From assembly GCA_011772495.1 (NCBI GenBank), contig WVZL01000004.1, positions 1 through 64,000 on the forward strand: DNA of 64,000 bases, written 5' to 3'. Below, piece by piece: positions 34,324 through 43,677 of this stretch (positions within the stretch are counted from its first letter, which is position 1; every line of letters begins with the position of its first letter). The stretch is from Candidatus Aminicenantota bacterium. GTDB taxonomy: Bacteria > Acidobacteriota > Aminicenantia > Aminicenantales > Aminicenantaceae. The notes under the pieces were generated by a model. It did not search any database. It worked only from the letters and a program-made list of their open reading frames with translations, and had not been told where the DNA came from. The translations under genes were made by a program, and so were the position numbers.

Positions 34324-36003
34324 TTGAAGAAGGATGAAGATCCCAAGAAAGACCTAGAGTCTGGATATCAGCATTGGAAAAATAAACGATATTCGAATTC
34401 TTTAAGAAAATCATCTCCTGAGAAGAAAGAATTCACCACGATTTCCGGAAAAGAAATTAAGGAACTCTATACTCTGCTCGATCTAGATGGATTCGATTAT
34501 CAGAGGGAATTAGGTTTTCCCGGCGAATATCCCTACACGCGGGGAATTCATCCCACCATGTATCGAGCTCAATTGTGGACCATGCGTCAATTCTCTGGAT
34601 TCGGGACAGCAGAAGACACCAACCAGAGATATAAGTATCTTCTCTCCCATGGACAAACCGGATTAAGCGTAGCGTTTCATTTGCCGACCCTGATGGGGAT
34701 AGATTCTGACCACCCATTGGCACAAGGGGAGATCGGGAAGTGTGGAGTGGCTATAGATTCTTTGGCTGACATGGAGATTCTCTTTAATGGTATCCCTCTG
34801 GATAAGATAACCACTTCGATGACCATCAACCCGCCGGCCGCAGTGTTGTGGGCCATGTACATTGCCGTGGCTGAAAAGCAAGGAATTTCGCCAAAGGTCA
34901 TATCCGGGACTATCCAGAACGATATCCTCAAGGAATACATCGCCCAGAAGACATTCATCTTTCCTCCCCAACATTCCATGAAATTGATCGTCGACACCTT
35001 TGAATACGGAGCCAAAGAGGTTCCGAGATGGAACACGATTTCTATCTCTGGCTATCACATCAGGGAAGCTGGATCCACTGCCCTCCAGGAGTTGGCTTTC
35101 ACCCTTCGGGATGGTATTGAGTATGTTGAATGGACCCTAGAAAGGGGACTCGATGTTGATGAGTTTGCTCCCCGACTCTCATTCTTTTTCAATGCCCATA
35201 ATGATTTTTTCGAAGAGGTGGCTAAGTTCAGGGCAGCCAGAAAGATCTGGGCTGAAGTCATGAGAGAAAGATTTAAAGCAAAAAATCCAAGATCTTTGTG
35301 GCTTAGATTCCACACTCAAACTTCAGGAGTTTCTTTGATGGCCCAACAGCCCTACAATAATGTGATCAGGGTTGCTCTCCAAGCGTTGGCAGCTGTGATG
35401 GGTGGCACCCAATCTCTCCACACCAATTCTCTCGACGAAACTTATGCTTTACCTTCTGAGGAAGCCGTTACAATAGCCTTGCGGACTCAGCAGATCATTG
35501 CGCATGAGAGCGGAGTGGCGAATACGATTGACCCTTTAGCTGGCTCCTATTTCGTGGAAAAGTTAACCCAAGAAATGGTAGAAGAAACCAAAGAATATTT
35601 CAGAAAGATCGACGAGATGGGAGGAATGCTCAAAGCCATCGAACTCGGATTTCCTCAGAAAGAGATTGCTGATAGCGCTTACGCTTATCAAAAGGCCGTT
35701 GAAAAAAAAGCAAAAATAATTGTAGGAGTCAATGCCTTTCAAATGGACCATGAGCCTATTCCCATTTTGCACATAGATGAAGCAGTCCCCAGACAGCAGC
35801 TGGCGCGGTTAAAGCAAGTGAGACAGACAAGGAATAACTCCCGAGCAAAGACAAGCTTAAAGGACTTGAAGAAGGCAGCTGAGGATGAACAAAATTTAAT
35901 GCCTTATATACTAGCCTGTGTCAAAGTCTATGCGACTTTGGGAGAAATCATTGATTCCCTGAAAGAGATTTATGGAGAATACCAAGAGCCGATAACCTAT
36001 TAA
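34324..36003 (+). CDS. mutA: Methylmalonyl-CoA mutase, large (catalytic) subunit
   Basis: The start is TTG 34324, nine bases after a strong GGAGG (34310-34314). No in-frame ATG occurs before the conserved region, and an out-of-frame ATG at 34316 ends after three codons. The 559-residue protein matches the separate catalytic subunit: [73 protein letters not shown] and [13 protein letters not shown]. With the B12-binding protein encoded 31 bases downstream it interconverts methylmalonyl-CoA and succinyl-CoA. The C-terminal B12 domain is absent here because it is supplied by the small subunit. No epimerase or MeaB chaperone is in the window. Confidence 0.94.
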   Translation: MKKDEDPKKDLESGYQHWKNKRYSNSLRKSSPEKKEFTTISGKEIKELYTLLDLDGFDYQRELGFPGEYPYTRGIHPTMYRAQLWTMRQFSGFGTAEDTNQRYKYLLSHGQTGLSVAFHLPTLMGIDSDHPLAQGEIGKCGVAIDSLADMEILFNGIPLDKITTSMTINPPAAVLWAMYIAVAEKQGISPKVISGTIQNDILKEYIAQKTFIFPPQHSMKLIVDTFEYGAKEVPRWNTISISGYHIREAGSTALQELAFTLRDGIEYVEWTLERGLDVDEFAPRLSFFFNAHNDFFEEVAKFRAARKIWAEVMRERFKAKNPRSLWLRFHTQTSGVSLMAQQPYNNVIRVALQALAAVMGGTQSLHTNSLDETYALPSEEAVTIALRTQQIIAHESGVANTIDPLAGSYFVEKLTQEMVEETKEYFRKIDEMGGMLKAIELGFPQKEIADSAYAYQKAVEKKAKIIVGVNAFQMDHEPIPILHIDEAVPRQQLARLKQVRQTRNNSRAKTSLKDLKKAAEDEQNLMPYILACVKVYATLGEIIDSLKEIYGEYQEPITY

Positions 36004-36034
36004 AGGCGCCTCTCTGTTTTATGAGGAGGATTTC

Positions 36035-36433
36035 ATGGCAGAGAAAAAAATTAGAGTTTTGATCGCCAAGCCGGGTCTGGATGGTCATGATCGAGGGGCG
36101 AAAGTGATATGTCGTGCCTTGAGAGATGCCGGAATGGAAGTCATTTACACAGGATTGCGGCGCACACCAGAAGAAATCGTCAATGCTGCTATCCAAGAAG
36201 ATGTCGATGTTATCGGTTTGAGTATCCTCTCAGGCGCTCATAATGTTCTTTTTCCGAAGATTATGAATCTCCTGATGGAAAAGGAAGCCGAGGATATTCT
36301 CGTTCTGGCCGGAGGAATCATTCCAGATAAAGATATCCCCAAGATGAAGAAAATCGGGATAGCTGAGATTTTTTTACCTGGATCTTCAACACAGGATATC
36401 ATCCAATGGATTGAAAAACGCCTTTCTAAATAA
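36035..36433 (+). CDS. Methylmalonyl-CoA mutase, cobalamin-binding subunit
   Basis: GAGGAGG precedes ATG 36035. The 132-residue protein is a B12-binding Rossmann-like domain with the base-off/His-on motif DGHDRGA (the DxHxxG pattern), GLSILSGAH (the SxL motif) and [15 protein letters not shown] (the GG motif). It completes the catalytic subunit encoded directly upstream. Split mutases of this size are common in bacteria and archaea. The next gene begins 83 bases later behind its own promoter. Confidence 0.94.
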   Translation: MAEKKIRVLIAKPGLDGHDRGAKVICRALRDAGMEVIYTGLRRTPEEIVNAAIQEDVDVIGLSILSGAHNVLFPKIMNLLMEKEAEDILVLAGGIIPDKDIPKMKKIGIAEIFLPGSSTQDIIQWIEKRLSK

Positions 36434-36455
36434 TATAAAAAACTTGATAAACCCC

Positions 36456-36483
36456 TTGACAATGATAACTTTATTAATATAAT
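36456..36483 (+). promoter_or_regulatory. Near-consensus sigma-70 promoter for the M23 peptidase gene
   Basis: Perfect TTGACA (36456-36461) and perfect TATAAT (36478-36483) are separated by 16 bases. A single 9-bp repeat unit (TTGATAAAC, 36444-36452) lies just upstream of the -35. The start codon is at 36517. Confidence 0.7.
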
Positions 36484-36516
36484 CAAGATTAACTTAATTA
36501 GAATAGATTAGGAAAA

Positions 36517-37410
36517 ATGGCTAAAAGGTTCTTCTCCTTAATCATCATCCCTCATTCCAGGGCAAGCTCTAGGACCATCACTCTTTCCGAAAAAACAATA
36601 AAGATTCTAATCGGAATCTGCGGCACTCTCTTTCTTGTTCTAGTCGTTTTCCTGATTGATTATTTTTCGGTAGCTGGGATAAGGCTGAAATACAAAAACC
36701 TTGTCAACGAGAATATAAGGCAGAAACAGATGATTGCCGAATACAAAGTATCCTTCAATAAACTAAGGGACAGCGTTGACCATTTTAAGAATTACGCTCA
36801 AAAGTTGAACGTGATGGCAGGGCTGAAATCGCCAGAAGCCTTGAAAGAAATTGGGATCGGAGACGGGAGTGATGGTATATCAGAAACACCAGCCGCAAAT
36901 ACCTCCCAGGATATAACATTCAATAATATCAATAATATAAGCAAGAACGCAGAGGGAATTGAAAAGAACCTGAGCACCCTAACAAAATTTTTTGATGCTC
37001 AATCCACCAGGCTGGCTTTTACTCCTTCTATCGCGCCAGCGAGAGGGTACTTGGCTTCTGCTTTTGGCTGGAGGGATGACCCCTTTACTGGAAAACGAAC
37101 CTTTCATTATGGAATAGATATTGCCACTCAGACAGGAAATCCTATTGCAGCTACTGCAGATGGTATCGTCGTGACCACCAAAAGAGAGAAGATAGGAGGA
37201 AGGACGATCATTTTGAGTCATAGATTCGGCTATCAGACTGTTTATTGTCATTTGAGCAAATTTTTAGTCACACCTGGCCAGAAAGTAAAAAGAGGCGATA
37301 TCATCGGTTTGGTAGGAAGGACAGGGAAAGCTCTAGGTCCCCATGTCCATTATGAAATTCGAGTTAATAACAAGGAAGTCAATCCGTTTTATTATATCCT
37401 GGAAGAATAA
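36517..37410 (+). CDS. Membrane-anchored M23-family peptidoglycan endopeptidase
   Basis: The 297-residue protein has a short basic N-terminus, one membrane helix at about residues 28-50 (LIGICGTLFLVLVVFLIDYF) and a coiled-coil-like stretch to about 160. A C-terminal LytM/M23 domain follows: HYGIDIATQTGNPI (zinc ligands H and D), TVYCHLSKF and GPHVHYEIRVNNKEVNP with the HxH motif. All zinc residues are present, so it is likely active, unlike NlpD/EnvC-type activators. It would cut or regulate peptide cross-links of the cell wall. It has its own strong promoter, and its neighbours on the right (fmt, def) are on the other strand. Confidence 0.88.
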   Translation: MAKRFFSLIIIPHSRASSRTITLSEKTIKILIGICGTLFLVLVVFLIDYFSVAGIRLKYKNLVNENIRQKQMIAEYKVSFNKLRDSVDHFKNYAQKLNVMAGLKSPEALKEIGIGDGSDGISETPAANTSQDITFNNINNISKNAEGIEKNLSTLTKFFDAQSTRLAFTPSIAPARGYLASAFGWRDDPFTGKRTFHYGIDIATQTGNPIAATADGIVVTTKREKIGGRTIILSHRFGYQTVYCHLSKFLVTPGQKVKRGDIIGLVGRTGKALGPHVHYEIRVNNKEVNPFYYILEE

Positions 37411-37558
37411 CCCTGGCGTCTTTCTTCGCTAACCCCCTTTCGACGATTGAAATTATGATCATCCCTATGAACTCGATAACTCAAATTCATTTCCTAGCAA
37501 TTTTGAGCTCATTGGAGATAAAAAAAAAGAAGCAAAACTTATAAGCTCTCTGCCACGC

Positions 37559-38491
37559 CTAGGTAAAGGTATCTCCAATTTTTATTGCGGCTCCGTGTGA
37601 AAAAGCATAGGCATGCATTTCTTTTTTATTCTCCGGCTGAATTTTTTGAATGAGATAAGAGGTTGTTCCACCGCAGCAGATTTCGATGCCTTCTTTGCTC
37701 ACAGCCAAGATTTTGCCAGGCGATGAGAGGCAAGGGAGCTTCCCTTTGTCTTTCCCTTCATGAATTTTTATTCTCTTTTCGTAGAAAAAAGCAAAAGTCG
37801 ATGGCCAAGGATTGAAAGCTCTGACCTGCCGATCAATAAAGAGGGCATCTTTTGTCCAATCGATTCTGCCATCCTCTTTCTTCAACTTAGGAGCGTAAGT
37901 TGCTTGGGCGTGATTTTGCTTTAGAGGCACGATTTTATCGATTTGAGATATTGTCCTTACCAGTAACTCTGCTCCCATTTCAGCCAGCCGGTCTTCAAGC
38001 TCAAAGGCTCTTTCTCTAGGAAAAATCTTGACTTCTTCTTGAGAAAGGATGTCTCCCTCATCCATCTTTTCGTTGAGTTGGAAGATAGTGATGCCTGTTC
38101 TTTCTTCGCCGTTTAATAGAGCCCATTGAACTGGGGACGCTCCTCTGTATTTAGGAAGAAGGGAGAAGTGCAAGTTGACCGAATTGTATTGTGGAAGATA
38201 GATGATAGAATCAGGGATAATCTGACCATAAGCCACCACGACAATAAGATCAGGCCTGATATTTTTTATTTTTTGGAAAGCTAGGGGGTCTTTTCTGATT
38301 TTAGGAGGCTGAAAGCAGGGAAGGTTCAACTCTTGAGCTAATGACTTGACTGGAGATAGGACGAGTTTTTTCCCTCGCCCTCGAGGCTTATCAGGCTGGG
38401 CGATAACAAGTTTAATCCGGTGGCCTGCTGCTAGGAGCTTTTTAAAAGTCGGGAGAGCAGATGCAGGGCTTCCGAAGAAAACAACTTTCAT
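37559..38491 (-). CDS. fmt: Methionyl-tRNA formyltransferase
   Basis: The 310-residue enzyme formylates initiator Met-tRNA using 10-formyl-THF. Family blocks are VFFGSPASALPTFKKLL, KPRGRGKKL, VVAYGQIIPDSII, NLHFSLLPKYRGASPVQWAL (the SLLPKYRGAAP region), GITIFQLNEKMDEGDIL and RVRAFNPWPSTF-like (QVRAFNPWPSTF). The start codon overlaps the def stop by one base (TAATG), so the def-fmt pair is translationally coupled, as in most bacteria. Confidence 0.95.
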   Translation of the reverse strand: MKVVFFGSPASALPTFKKLLAAGHRIKLVIAQPDKPRGRGKKLVLSPVKSLAQELNLPCFQPPKIRKDPLAFQKIKNIRPDLIVVVAYGQIIPDSIIYLPQYNSVNLHFSLLPKYRGASPVQWALLNGEERTGITIFQLNEKMDEGDILSQEEVKIFPRERAFELEDRLAEMGAELLVRTISQIDKIVPLKQNHAQATYAPKLKKEDGRIDWTKDALFIDRQVRAFNPWPSTFAFFYEKRIKIHEGKDKGKLPCLSSPGKILAVSKEGIEICCGGTTSYLIQKIQPENKKEMHAYAFSHGAAIKIGDTFT

Positions 38492-39003
38492 TAAGATTTC
38501 TTTTCTTCAAGCTGCCTTTTTAGTTTTTTCTTGATTAGGCTTCTTTTGAGAGGAGAGAGGTGATCGATGAATAGTTTTCCGTTGAGGTGATCAATCTCAT
38601 GACTTAGAACCCTAGCTAACAAATCCTCGGCTTCTATAACCTTTTCCTTGCCTTCCAGATCAATCCCCTTAACCACAACTTTAGCCGACCTAGTTACTTT
38701 TTCCTGGATGCCGGGGACAGAAAGACAGCCTTCTTCAGAGGTCACTATCCCTTCTTGTGACACAAATTCAGGATTAACTAAGATGATCAAGTCTTCACTT
38801 TTTTCTCCAACCGAGAGGTCCACAGTTATCAGTCTTTTACTGGTCTTCACTTGAGGAGCAGACAGGCCTATCCCAGGAACAGAATGCATGGTCTTGACCA
38901 TGTTTTGAGCGAGCTCGACGATCTCCTCATTTATATTTTTTATGGGCTCAGCCTTTCGAGTTAGAACTGGATCACCGTAAACCACAATCTGCAAGACAGG
39001 CAT
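38491..39003 (-). CDS. def: Peptide deformylase
   Basis: The 170-residue metalloenzyme removes the formyl group from nascent chains. All three family motifs are visible: GIGLSAPQV (motif 1, with serine in place of the usual alanine), EGCLSVPG (motif 2) and HEIDHLNG (motif 3, metal ligands). Its start has no outstanding ribosome binding site. It lies between a PqqD-type gene and fmt on the same strand. Confidence 0.95.
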   Translation of the reverse strand: MPVLQIVVYGDPVLTRKAEPIKNINEEIVELAQNMVKTMHSVPGIGLSAPQVKTSKRLITVDLSVGEKSEDLIILVNPEFVSQEGIVTSEEGCLSVPGIQEKVTRSAKVVVKGIDLEGKEKVIEAEDLLARVLSHEIDHLNGKLFIDHLSPLKRSLIKKKLKRQLEEKKS

Positions 39004-39113
39004 TCTTCTTCTCTCTACTTATCCATTTTAAAAGAATTCCCCCTTGAATTCAACGCCGGGTTTAGGCTCACTCAGATGGGGATTTGAGGAGCCTTTCTAA
39101 GAAGACAAGAAAT

Positions 39114-39476
39114 CTAACGATGGAAGTTTTTATAGTAGATAAAATTATTTTTTTCTAAATTCTGGAGAAAAAGGCCCAAGCGATCATAAAGAGGCTCCAC
39201 CTTATCTTTGAATTTGTCTTTCAGCCTTCTCCCCAATTCTTTGACAGTTGAATGACCGTCACAAAGCTCCCAGATAAAACTGCCCACTCCGTCGAGTTTA
39301 ATCCTGTAATAAGGGTTTTTTAAACGAGGGAGAAGGTGTTTTGCCAGGAATGGATTTTTAAATTTAGGTTTGAGAAGAACGATCAATTTCTCTTCAGTTT
39401 TTTCCCATTCTATGTTTTTTTCGGGAATGAGATCCAGAAGGTTAATTTCTGTTTTCAGGTCACCTTTGGATTTCAC
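39114..39476 (-). CDS. PqqD-superfamily small protein
   Basis: The start codon is GTG 39476, 32 bases after the upstream OPT transporter stop. The 120-residue product has the PqqD pattern: RIKLDGVGSFIWELCDGHSTVKELGRRLKDKF, that is, a winged-helix-like RRE fold in which D/G-T-V-x-E-L is typical. PqqD-type domains bind the leader peptide of ribosomal peptide natural products and hand it to a radical SAM or similar enzyme. No such enzyme, precursor peptide or transporter of that kind is nearby, so the partner is unknown. The first ~35 residues are an extra N-terminal extension. Confidence 0.72.
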   Translation of the reverse strand: MKSKGDLKTEINLLDLIPEKNIEWEKTEEKLIVLLKPKFKNPFLAKHLLPRLKNPYYRIKLDGVGSFIWELCDGHSTVKELGRRLKDKFKDKVEPLYDRLGLFLQNLEKNNFIYYKNFHR

Positions 39477-39508
39477 GGTCTATTTTATTAATCGCTTTCA
39501 GGACTAGC

Positions 39509-41533
39509 TCAGCGGTCTTCTCCTTCAGTCGGGGCTCCAATTTCTCCTGAACTCACCATCTTTTTATAGGGGAAGTAGATCAGGATGAAACCAAGGATGA
39601 AGAAGATTACCAAGCCTAGCCAGGGGCTGTTCCAGACTTCAGGTAGCCTGAGTTGCGTGCCTTTGACAGCGGCAGTGATGATTCCCATGAGAGCCTGTCC
39701 GGCAATCAATCCTGAAGCCAGGAGAAGTCCGATATTTTCTACGGTTTCTTTTCCTTTGGCTGTTGGTTTTTTCTTGGCTACGCTCCTGTCGAGAAAATAT
39801 TTTATCACCCCTCCGAAGAAAATACAGGCCGTGGCTCGAAAGGGAAGGTACATTCCCACGGCAATAAGCATTGGAGATGGAGAGCCAATAAGGATAAGCA
39901 CCACAGCGAGGAGCATTCCTGCGACAACAAGAGGCCAGGCCATTTCTCCCCCGACAATTCCTTTAGCCATGGTGGCCATGAGTCCAGCCTGAGGCGCAGG
40001 AAGGGCTTCGCTTCCGATCCCGATATTGTCATGCAAGAGCTGAAGCGAGAAAGTCAAGGTTAAGGCTGCCGCAATGACTCCGACTAATCCCCCTATTTGC
40101 ATTCGCCAGGGCGTTCCACCGAGAATATGTCCGACTTTCCAGTCTTGGATCATATCACCAGCCACGCCAGCCACACAGCAGACGACTGCTGCCACTCCCA
40201 ACACAGCGGCAATTCCCTCGTTTCCTCTTTGCCCCATGAGCACCATCATCAAGGCTGCGATAAGCAACGTGGTTAAAGTGAGGCCTGATATAGGATTGGA
40301 GGAGGAGCCGATGATCCCCACCAGGTAGCCAGCCACAGCAGCAAAGAGGAGGCCCATGATAATCATCACCAGAGCGGCGACAAGAGAAGACCCTATGCTC
40401 CGAGTGAATATATTGTAGAGAAAGACCATGGGGATAATCATGGCGATGATGACGATGATGATAGAGGGGAAAGGCAGGTCTTTATCGGTTCTGATCGTTT
40501 CAGTTTCTACTCCTGATCGTGCTTTCTTGACATCAGAGATTGAACGCCCGATCCCTACGATAAGACTTTTTCGCATTCTAAAGAGCGTGTAAAAGGCACC
40601 GACAAGCATGGCTCCAACCGCAATAGGCTTAATCTGGGCATTGTAGGCAGAAACGGCCATGTCGGTCCAGTTTCCCTCGAAGCTAGAAACAACGGTACCC
40701 AAATCGCCGCTGATGAAGAGGAGAATCGGCATCAGGAAGAGCCAGCCGAGCACGCCCCCGGAAAAAGTGAGGGCAGCCAGCTTGGGGCCGATGATGTAAC
40801 CGACTCCAGTCATGGCTGCATTCGCTGCTGGAGATTCTATGAACATTCGTCCTTTTATTTGGGGGATTTGTTCTACGGGAGTTTCAGGAGGTGGATAGAG
40901 TTGGTTATTATCTCCGTTGAGATATCTTATGATTGATAGGCCTGGAATCTTGAAAACTGACCTTGCATAGGGTGTTATGAGCCTGATTCCGTTTTCGCTG
41001 GTGAAGAATTCTACGAGTCCTCCTAAACCCATGGCCCAGAACATGTAAGCCGCGTTTGACCCTGCTTTCTGGCCGGTCTTGACCATCTCGGCGCAGGCAA
41101 CGCTTTCCGGGAATGGGAGTTCTGCGTCCTCAACCAAGGTACGCCTGACAAGGATGATGAGAAAGACGCCCAATATTCCACCTACGAGCATAAGCATGGA
41201 GGATTTAAACACGTCAAACTTTGTCCATACTCCTGTAAACAGGAAAGCAGGAATGGTGAATATTGCTCCTGCAGCCAGAGCTTCTCCTACAGCTCCGGTA
41301 GTTCTGGCCAAATTTTCTTCTAATATTGTTCCCTTGAAGGGGCGAAGCACGGCCATAGCTATGACTGCTGCTGGGAAAGTTGCGGCAACTGTCATCCCGA
41401 CCATGAGACCGAGATAAGCATTGGCTGCACCCAACACGATGGCCATGATTATTCCCAGAAAAATTGCTTTGAACGAGACCTCTTTCATAGTTTGTTCAGG
41501 GGGAACATAAGGTTTGAAAGCTTTGTCGCTCAT
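39509..41533 (-). CDS. OPT-family oligopeptide transporter
   Basis: ATG 41533 with GAAGGAGGTAGCT directly before it is preferred over an in-frame TTG at 41554. The 674-residue protein has about 14-16 membrane helices and the OPT/YSL signatures ANAYLGLMVGMTVAATFPAA near the start, DAELPFPESVACAEM, GSSSNPISGLT and the C-terminal SPSPMLIAVGMYLPF. Bacterial OPT members take up oligopeptides or metal chelates with protons. A second OPT gene is at 54165-56066, and the two share this architecture, for example the YVPP/YVPD N-terminus followed by a KAI block. The substrate is unknown. The PqqD gene follows it. Confidence 0.88.
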   Translation of the reverse strand: MSDKAFKPYVPPEQTMKEVSFKAIFLGIIMAIVLGAANAYLGLMVGMTVAATFPAAVIAMAVLRPFKGTILEENLARTTGAVGEALAAGAIFTIPAFLFTGVWTKFDVFKSSMLMLVGGILGVFLIILVRRTLVEDAELPFPESVACAEMVKTGQKAGSNAAYMFWAMGLGGLVEFFTSENGIRLITPYARSVFKIPGLSIIRYLNGDNNQLYPPPETPVEQIPQIKGRMFIESPAANAAMTGVGYIIGPKLAALTFSGGVLGWLFLMPILLFISGDLGTVVSSFEGNWTDMAVSAYNAQIKPIAVGAMLVGAFYTLFRMRKSLIVGIGRSISDVKKARSGVETETIRTDKDLPFPSIIIVIIAMIIPMVFLYNIFTRSIGSSLVAALVMIIMGLLFAAVAGYLVGIIGSSSNPISGLTLTTLLIAALMMVLMGQRGNEGIAAVLGVAAVVCCVAGVAGDMIQDWKVGHILGGTPWRMQIGGLVGVIAAALTLTFSLQLLHDNIGIGSEALPAPQAGLMATMAKGIVGGEMAWPLVVAGMLLAVVLILIGSPSPMLIAVGMYLPFRATACIFFGGVIKYFLDRSVAKKKPTAKGKETVENIGLLLASGLIAGQALMGIITAAVKGTQLRLPEVWNSPWLGLVIFFILGFILIYFPYKKMVSSGEIGAPTEGEDR

Positions 41534-41793
41534 AGCTACCTCCTTCCTAAGCAAGGCCTGATTTTTTGGAATAATATATTTCTCAAGAGCGAAAAGTCAA
41601 GAGAAATTATGGGAATGAAAACAGTTATGTCTCTCTAAAGAGAAAAAATTGATGTAAAAAAAGGCCAAAAAATGAGTTATGGATTATGCTCATCAATGAG
41701 GTGATATTTCTGGTAAAATAAAATAAGGTGAATTTTTGTTTGCCTCAGAGGAAATTTTGTGATAAATAACACTTGTAAAAGAAGAAAGGCAAG

Positions 41794-42825
41794 ATGAGCA
41801 TATTTGGTTGGCTTAAAAATAGAATGTTTGGCGACTTGGCCATCGATTTGGGAACCGCCAGTACTCTTGTTTTTTTAAAGGGAAAGGGCATTGTGTTGCA
41901 AGAGCCTTCTATCGTCGTCATCAATAAAGAAAACGGAAAAGTTGAAGCTGTAGGAAGTCGGGCCAAAGAGATGTTGGGGAAAACACCTGCAAACGTTGTG
42001 GCTGTCAAACCCATGAGAGATGGAGTGATCGCGGATTTTGAAATCACAGAGAAAATGCTCGACTTTTTCATAAAAAAATCGACCAATAATCGAAGCGTCT
42101 TGCTCAGGCCAAGAATCATCATCGGAATTCCCACGGGAATCACTCAAGTTGAAAGACGAGCTGTAAAGGACGTTGCTCTGAGGGCTAAAGCCTCAGAGGT
42201 ATATCTAGTCGAGCAGCCTGTTTCTGCTGCCATCGGTGCAGAGCTTCCTATATCCGAACCAACAGGAAACATGATCGTCGACATAGGAGGAGGGACAACG
42301 GATATAGCTGTTATTTCCCTTGATGGAATCGTCTTTAATCATTCCATAAGAATAGCCGGGAATGAGATGGATGAAGTCATCATCCATTACCTCAAAAAGA
42401 AATATAACTTGTTGATCGGCGAGAGAAGTGCAGAGATGGTGAAAATTCAGATAGGCTCTGCTTACCCTTTGGACAAACCCCTTACCATGGAGATTAAAGG
42501 GAGAGACTTGAGGGAAGGAATTCCGAAAACGATTGTTATAGATGATCAAGAAATCAGAGAAGCATTAGAGGAAGTAGTTTCTTCCATTGTCAATGCCATT
42601 AAGATAGCTCTTGAAAAAACGCCTCCTGAGCTTTCAGCAGATATCATTGATCGGGGCATTATCCTCACCGGAGGAGGAGCTCTTCTTAAGAATTTAGATA
42701 AACGCATACGAGAAGAAACTCAATTGCCTGTTTTCATTACAGATGATCCCATAAGCACGGTGGTCTTAGGAGCGGGCAAAATGCTCGATGACCTAGACCT
42801 CTTAAAGAAAATTTCTCGTATATAA
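41794..42825 (+). CDS. mreB: Rod shape-determining actin homologue MreB
   Basis: The 343-residue protein has the actin-fold nucleotide motifs: GDLAIDLGTASTLVF (phosphate 1), VAVKPMRDGVIADFEITEKML, GTTDIAVISLDG preceded by IVDIGGG (phosphate 2), and IILTGGGALLKNLD (adenosine). It forms membrane-bound filaments that guide lateral wall synthesis. The N-terminal MSIFGWLKNRMFG fits an amphipathic membrane-binding helix. mreC follows after six bases, starting the mre-rod operon. Confidence 0.96.
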   Translation: MSIFGWLKNRMFGDLAIDLGTASTLVFLKGKGIVLQEPSIVVINKENGKVEAVGSRAKEMLGKTPANVVAVKPMRDGVIADFEITEKMLDFFIKKSTNNRSVLLRPRIIIGIPTGITQVERRAVKDVALRAKASEVYLVEQPVSAAIGAELPISEPTGNMIVDIGGGTTDIAVISLDGIVFNHSIRIAGNEMDEVIIHYLKKKYNLLIGERSAEMVKIQIGSAYPLDKPLTMEIKGRDLREGIPKTIVIDDQEIREALEEVVSSIVNAIKIALEKTPPELSADIIDRGIILTGGGALLKNLDKRIREETQLPVFITDDPISTVVLGAGKMLDDLDLLKKISRI

Positions 42826-42831
42826 TCCTTT

Positions 42832-43677
42832 ATGCGCCTTTTTCTGAAAGAGAAAAAAAAGGCAATCATTCTTTTCAGCCTCATCTTCTTCCATCTGATA
42901 TTGATTTCCTTCCAAGTTCCCCTTGGTGATAAGCAAAATTACTTTGAAAGAGCCATTTTTTCCGTTTTTTCTCCTGTTCAACACGGAGTTATTTTTTTCT
43001 TCAAGAAAGCAGGTGAAATTTGGAATGACTATTTCTATCTGTGGGAAGTCCAGAAGATGAACAAGGAATTGAAGGAAGAAATGTTTTTGCTTCGCCAGGA
43101 GAATAGTCAGCTGAGAAGGGCTCTCCGAAGGCTCAAGGCGGAGAGAGATATTCGGAATTTTATCTCGAATCTTCACGATTCTTTTTTAGTGACTCGAGTC
43201 ATAGGGATCGACGCCAGGAATATTTACAAATCTATCATTATTGCCAAAGGCTCACTCGACGGCCTCAAGAAAAATATGGTGGTTTTGGATTGGCAAGGTC
43301 ATTTAGTGGGGAGAATCATAGATCCGATTTCCTTAAAGGAAGCCAGGGTCCAATTGATAACTGACATCGAAAGCGGAGTGAGTGTTATTTCACTGAAATC
43401 GAGGGCAGGAGGAGTCCTGAAAGGAGATGGGAAAGGAAATTGTCGTTTAGAATATATTTACCCTACTCAAAAAGTAAACAATGGAGAAGAACTCGTGACG
43501 TCTGGTCTTGATCATATTTTTCCTCCTGGAATTAAAGTAGGTACGATTGTTTCGATTAAAACCGAAGCTTCTCTGTTTAAGATAATAAAAGTCAAAACCT
43601 CTTTTGAATTCAGCGAGCTGGATCTGGTGGTCGTCATCCTTGGAGATTCGAAAGATGTTCTTTTAAAGGGAGAATGA
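42832..43677 (+). CDS. mreC: Rod shape-determining protein MreC
   Basis: The 281-residue protein has one N-terminal membrane helix (about residues 11-28), a coiled coil rich in Glu/Leu/Arg (MNKELKEEMFLLRQENSQLR) and a periplasmic beta domain with GIDARNIYKSIIIAKGSLDGLKK and GLDHIFPPGIKVGTIVSI, as in MreC. It links MreB filaments to PBP2 and RodA. It overlaps mreD by four bases. Confidence 0.92.
   Translation: MRLFLKEKKKAIILFSLIFFHLILISFQVPLGDKQNYFERAIFSVFSPVQHGVIFFFKKAGEIWNDYFYLWEVQKMNKELKEEMFLLRQENSQLRRALRRLKAERDIRNFISNLHDSFLVTRVIGIDARNIYKSIIIAKGSLDGLKKNMVVLDWQGHLVGRIIDPISLKEARVQLITDIESGVSVISLKSRAGGVLKGDGKGNCRLEYIYPTQKVNNGEELVTSGLDHIFPPGIKVGTIVSIKTEASLFKIIKVKTSFEFSELDLVVVILGDSKDVLLKGE

Noticed and set aside
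36004-36034. Cobalamin riboswitch near the mutase genes
   Set aside because: The gaps around the mutase genes are short (31 to 90 bases) and show none of the conserved B12-box sequence.
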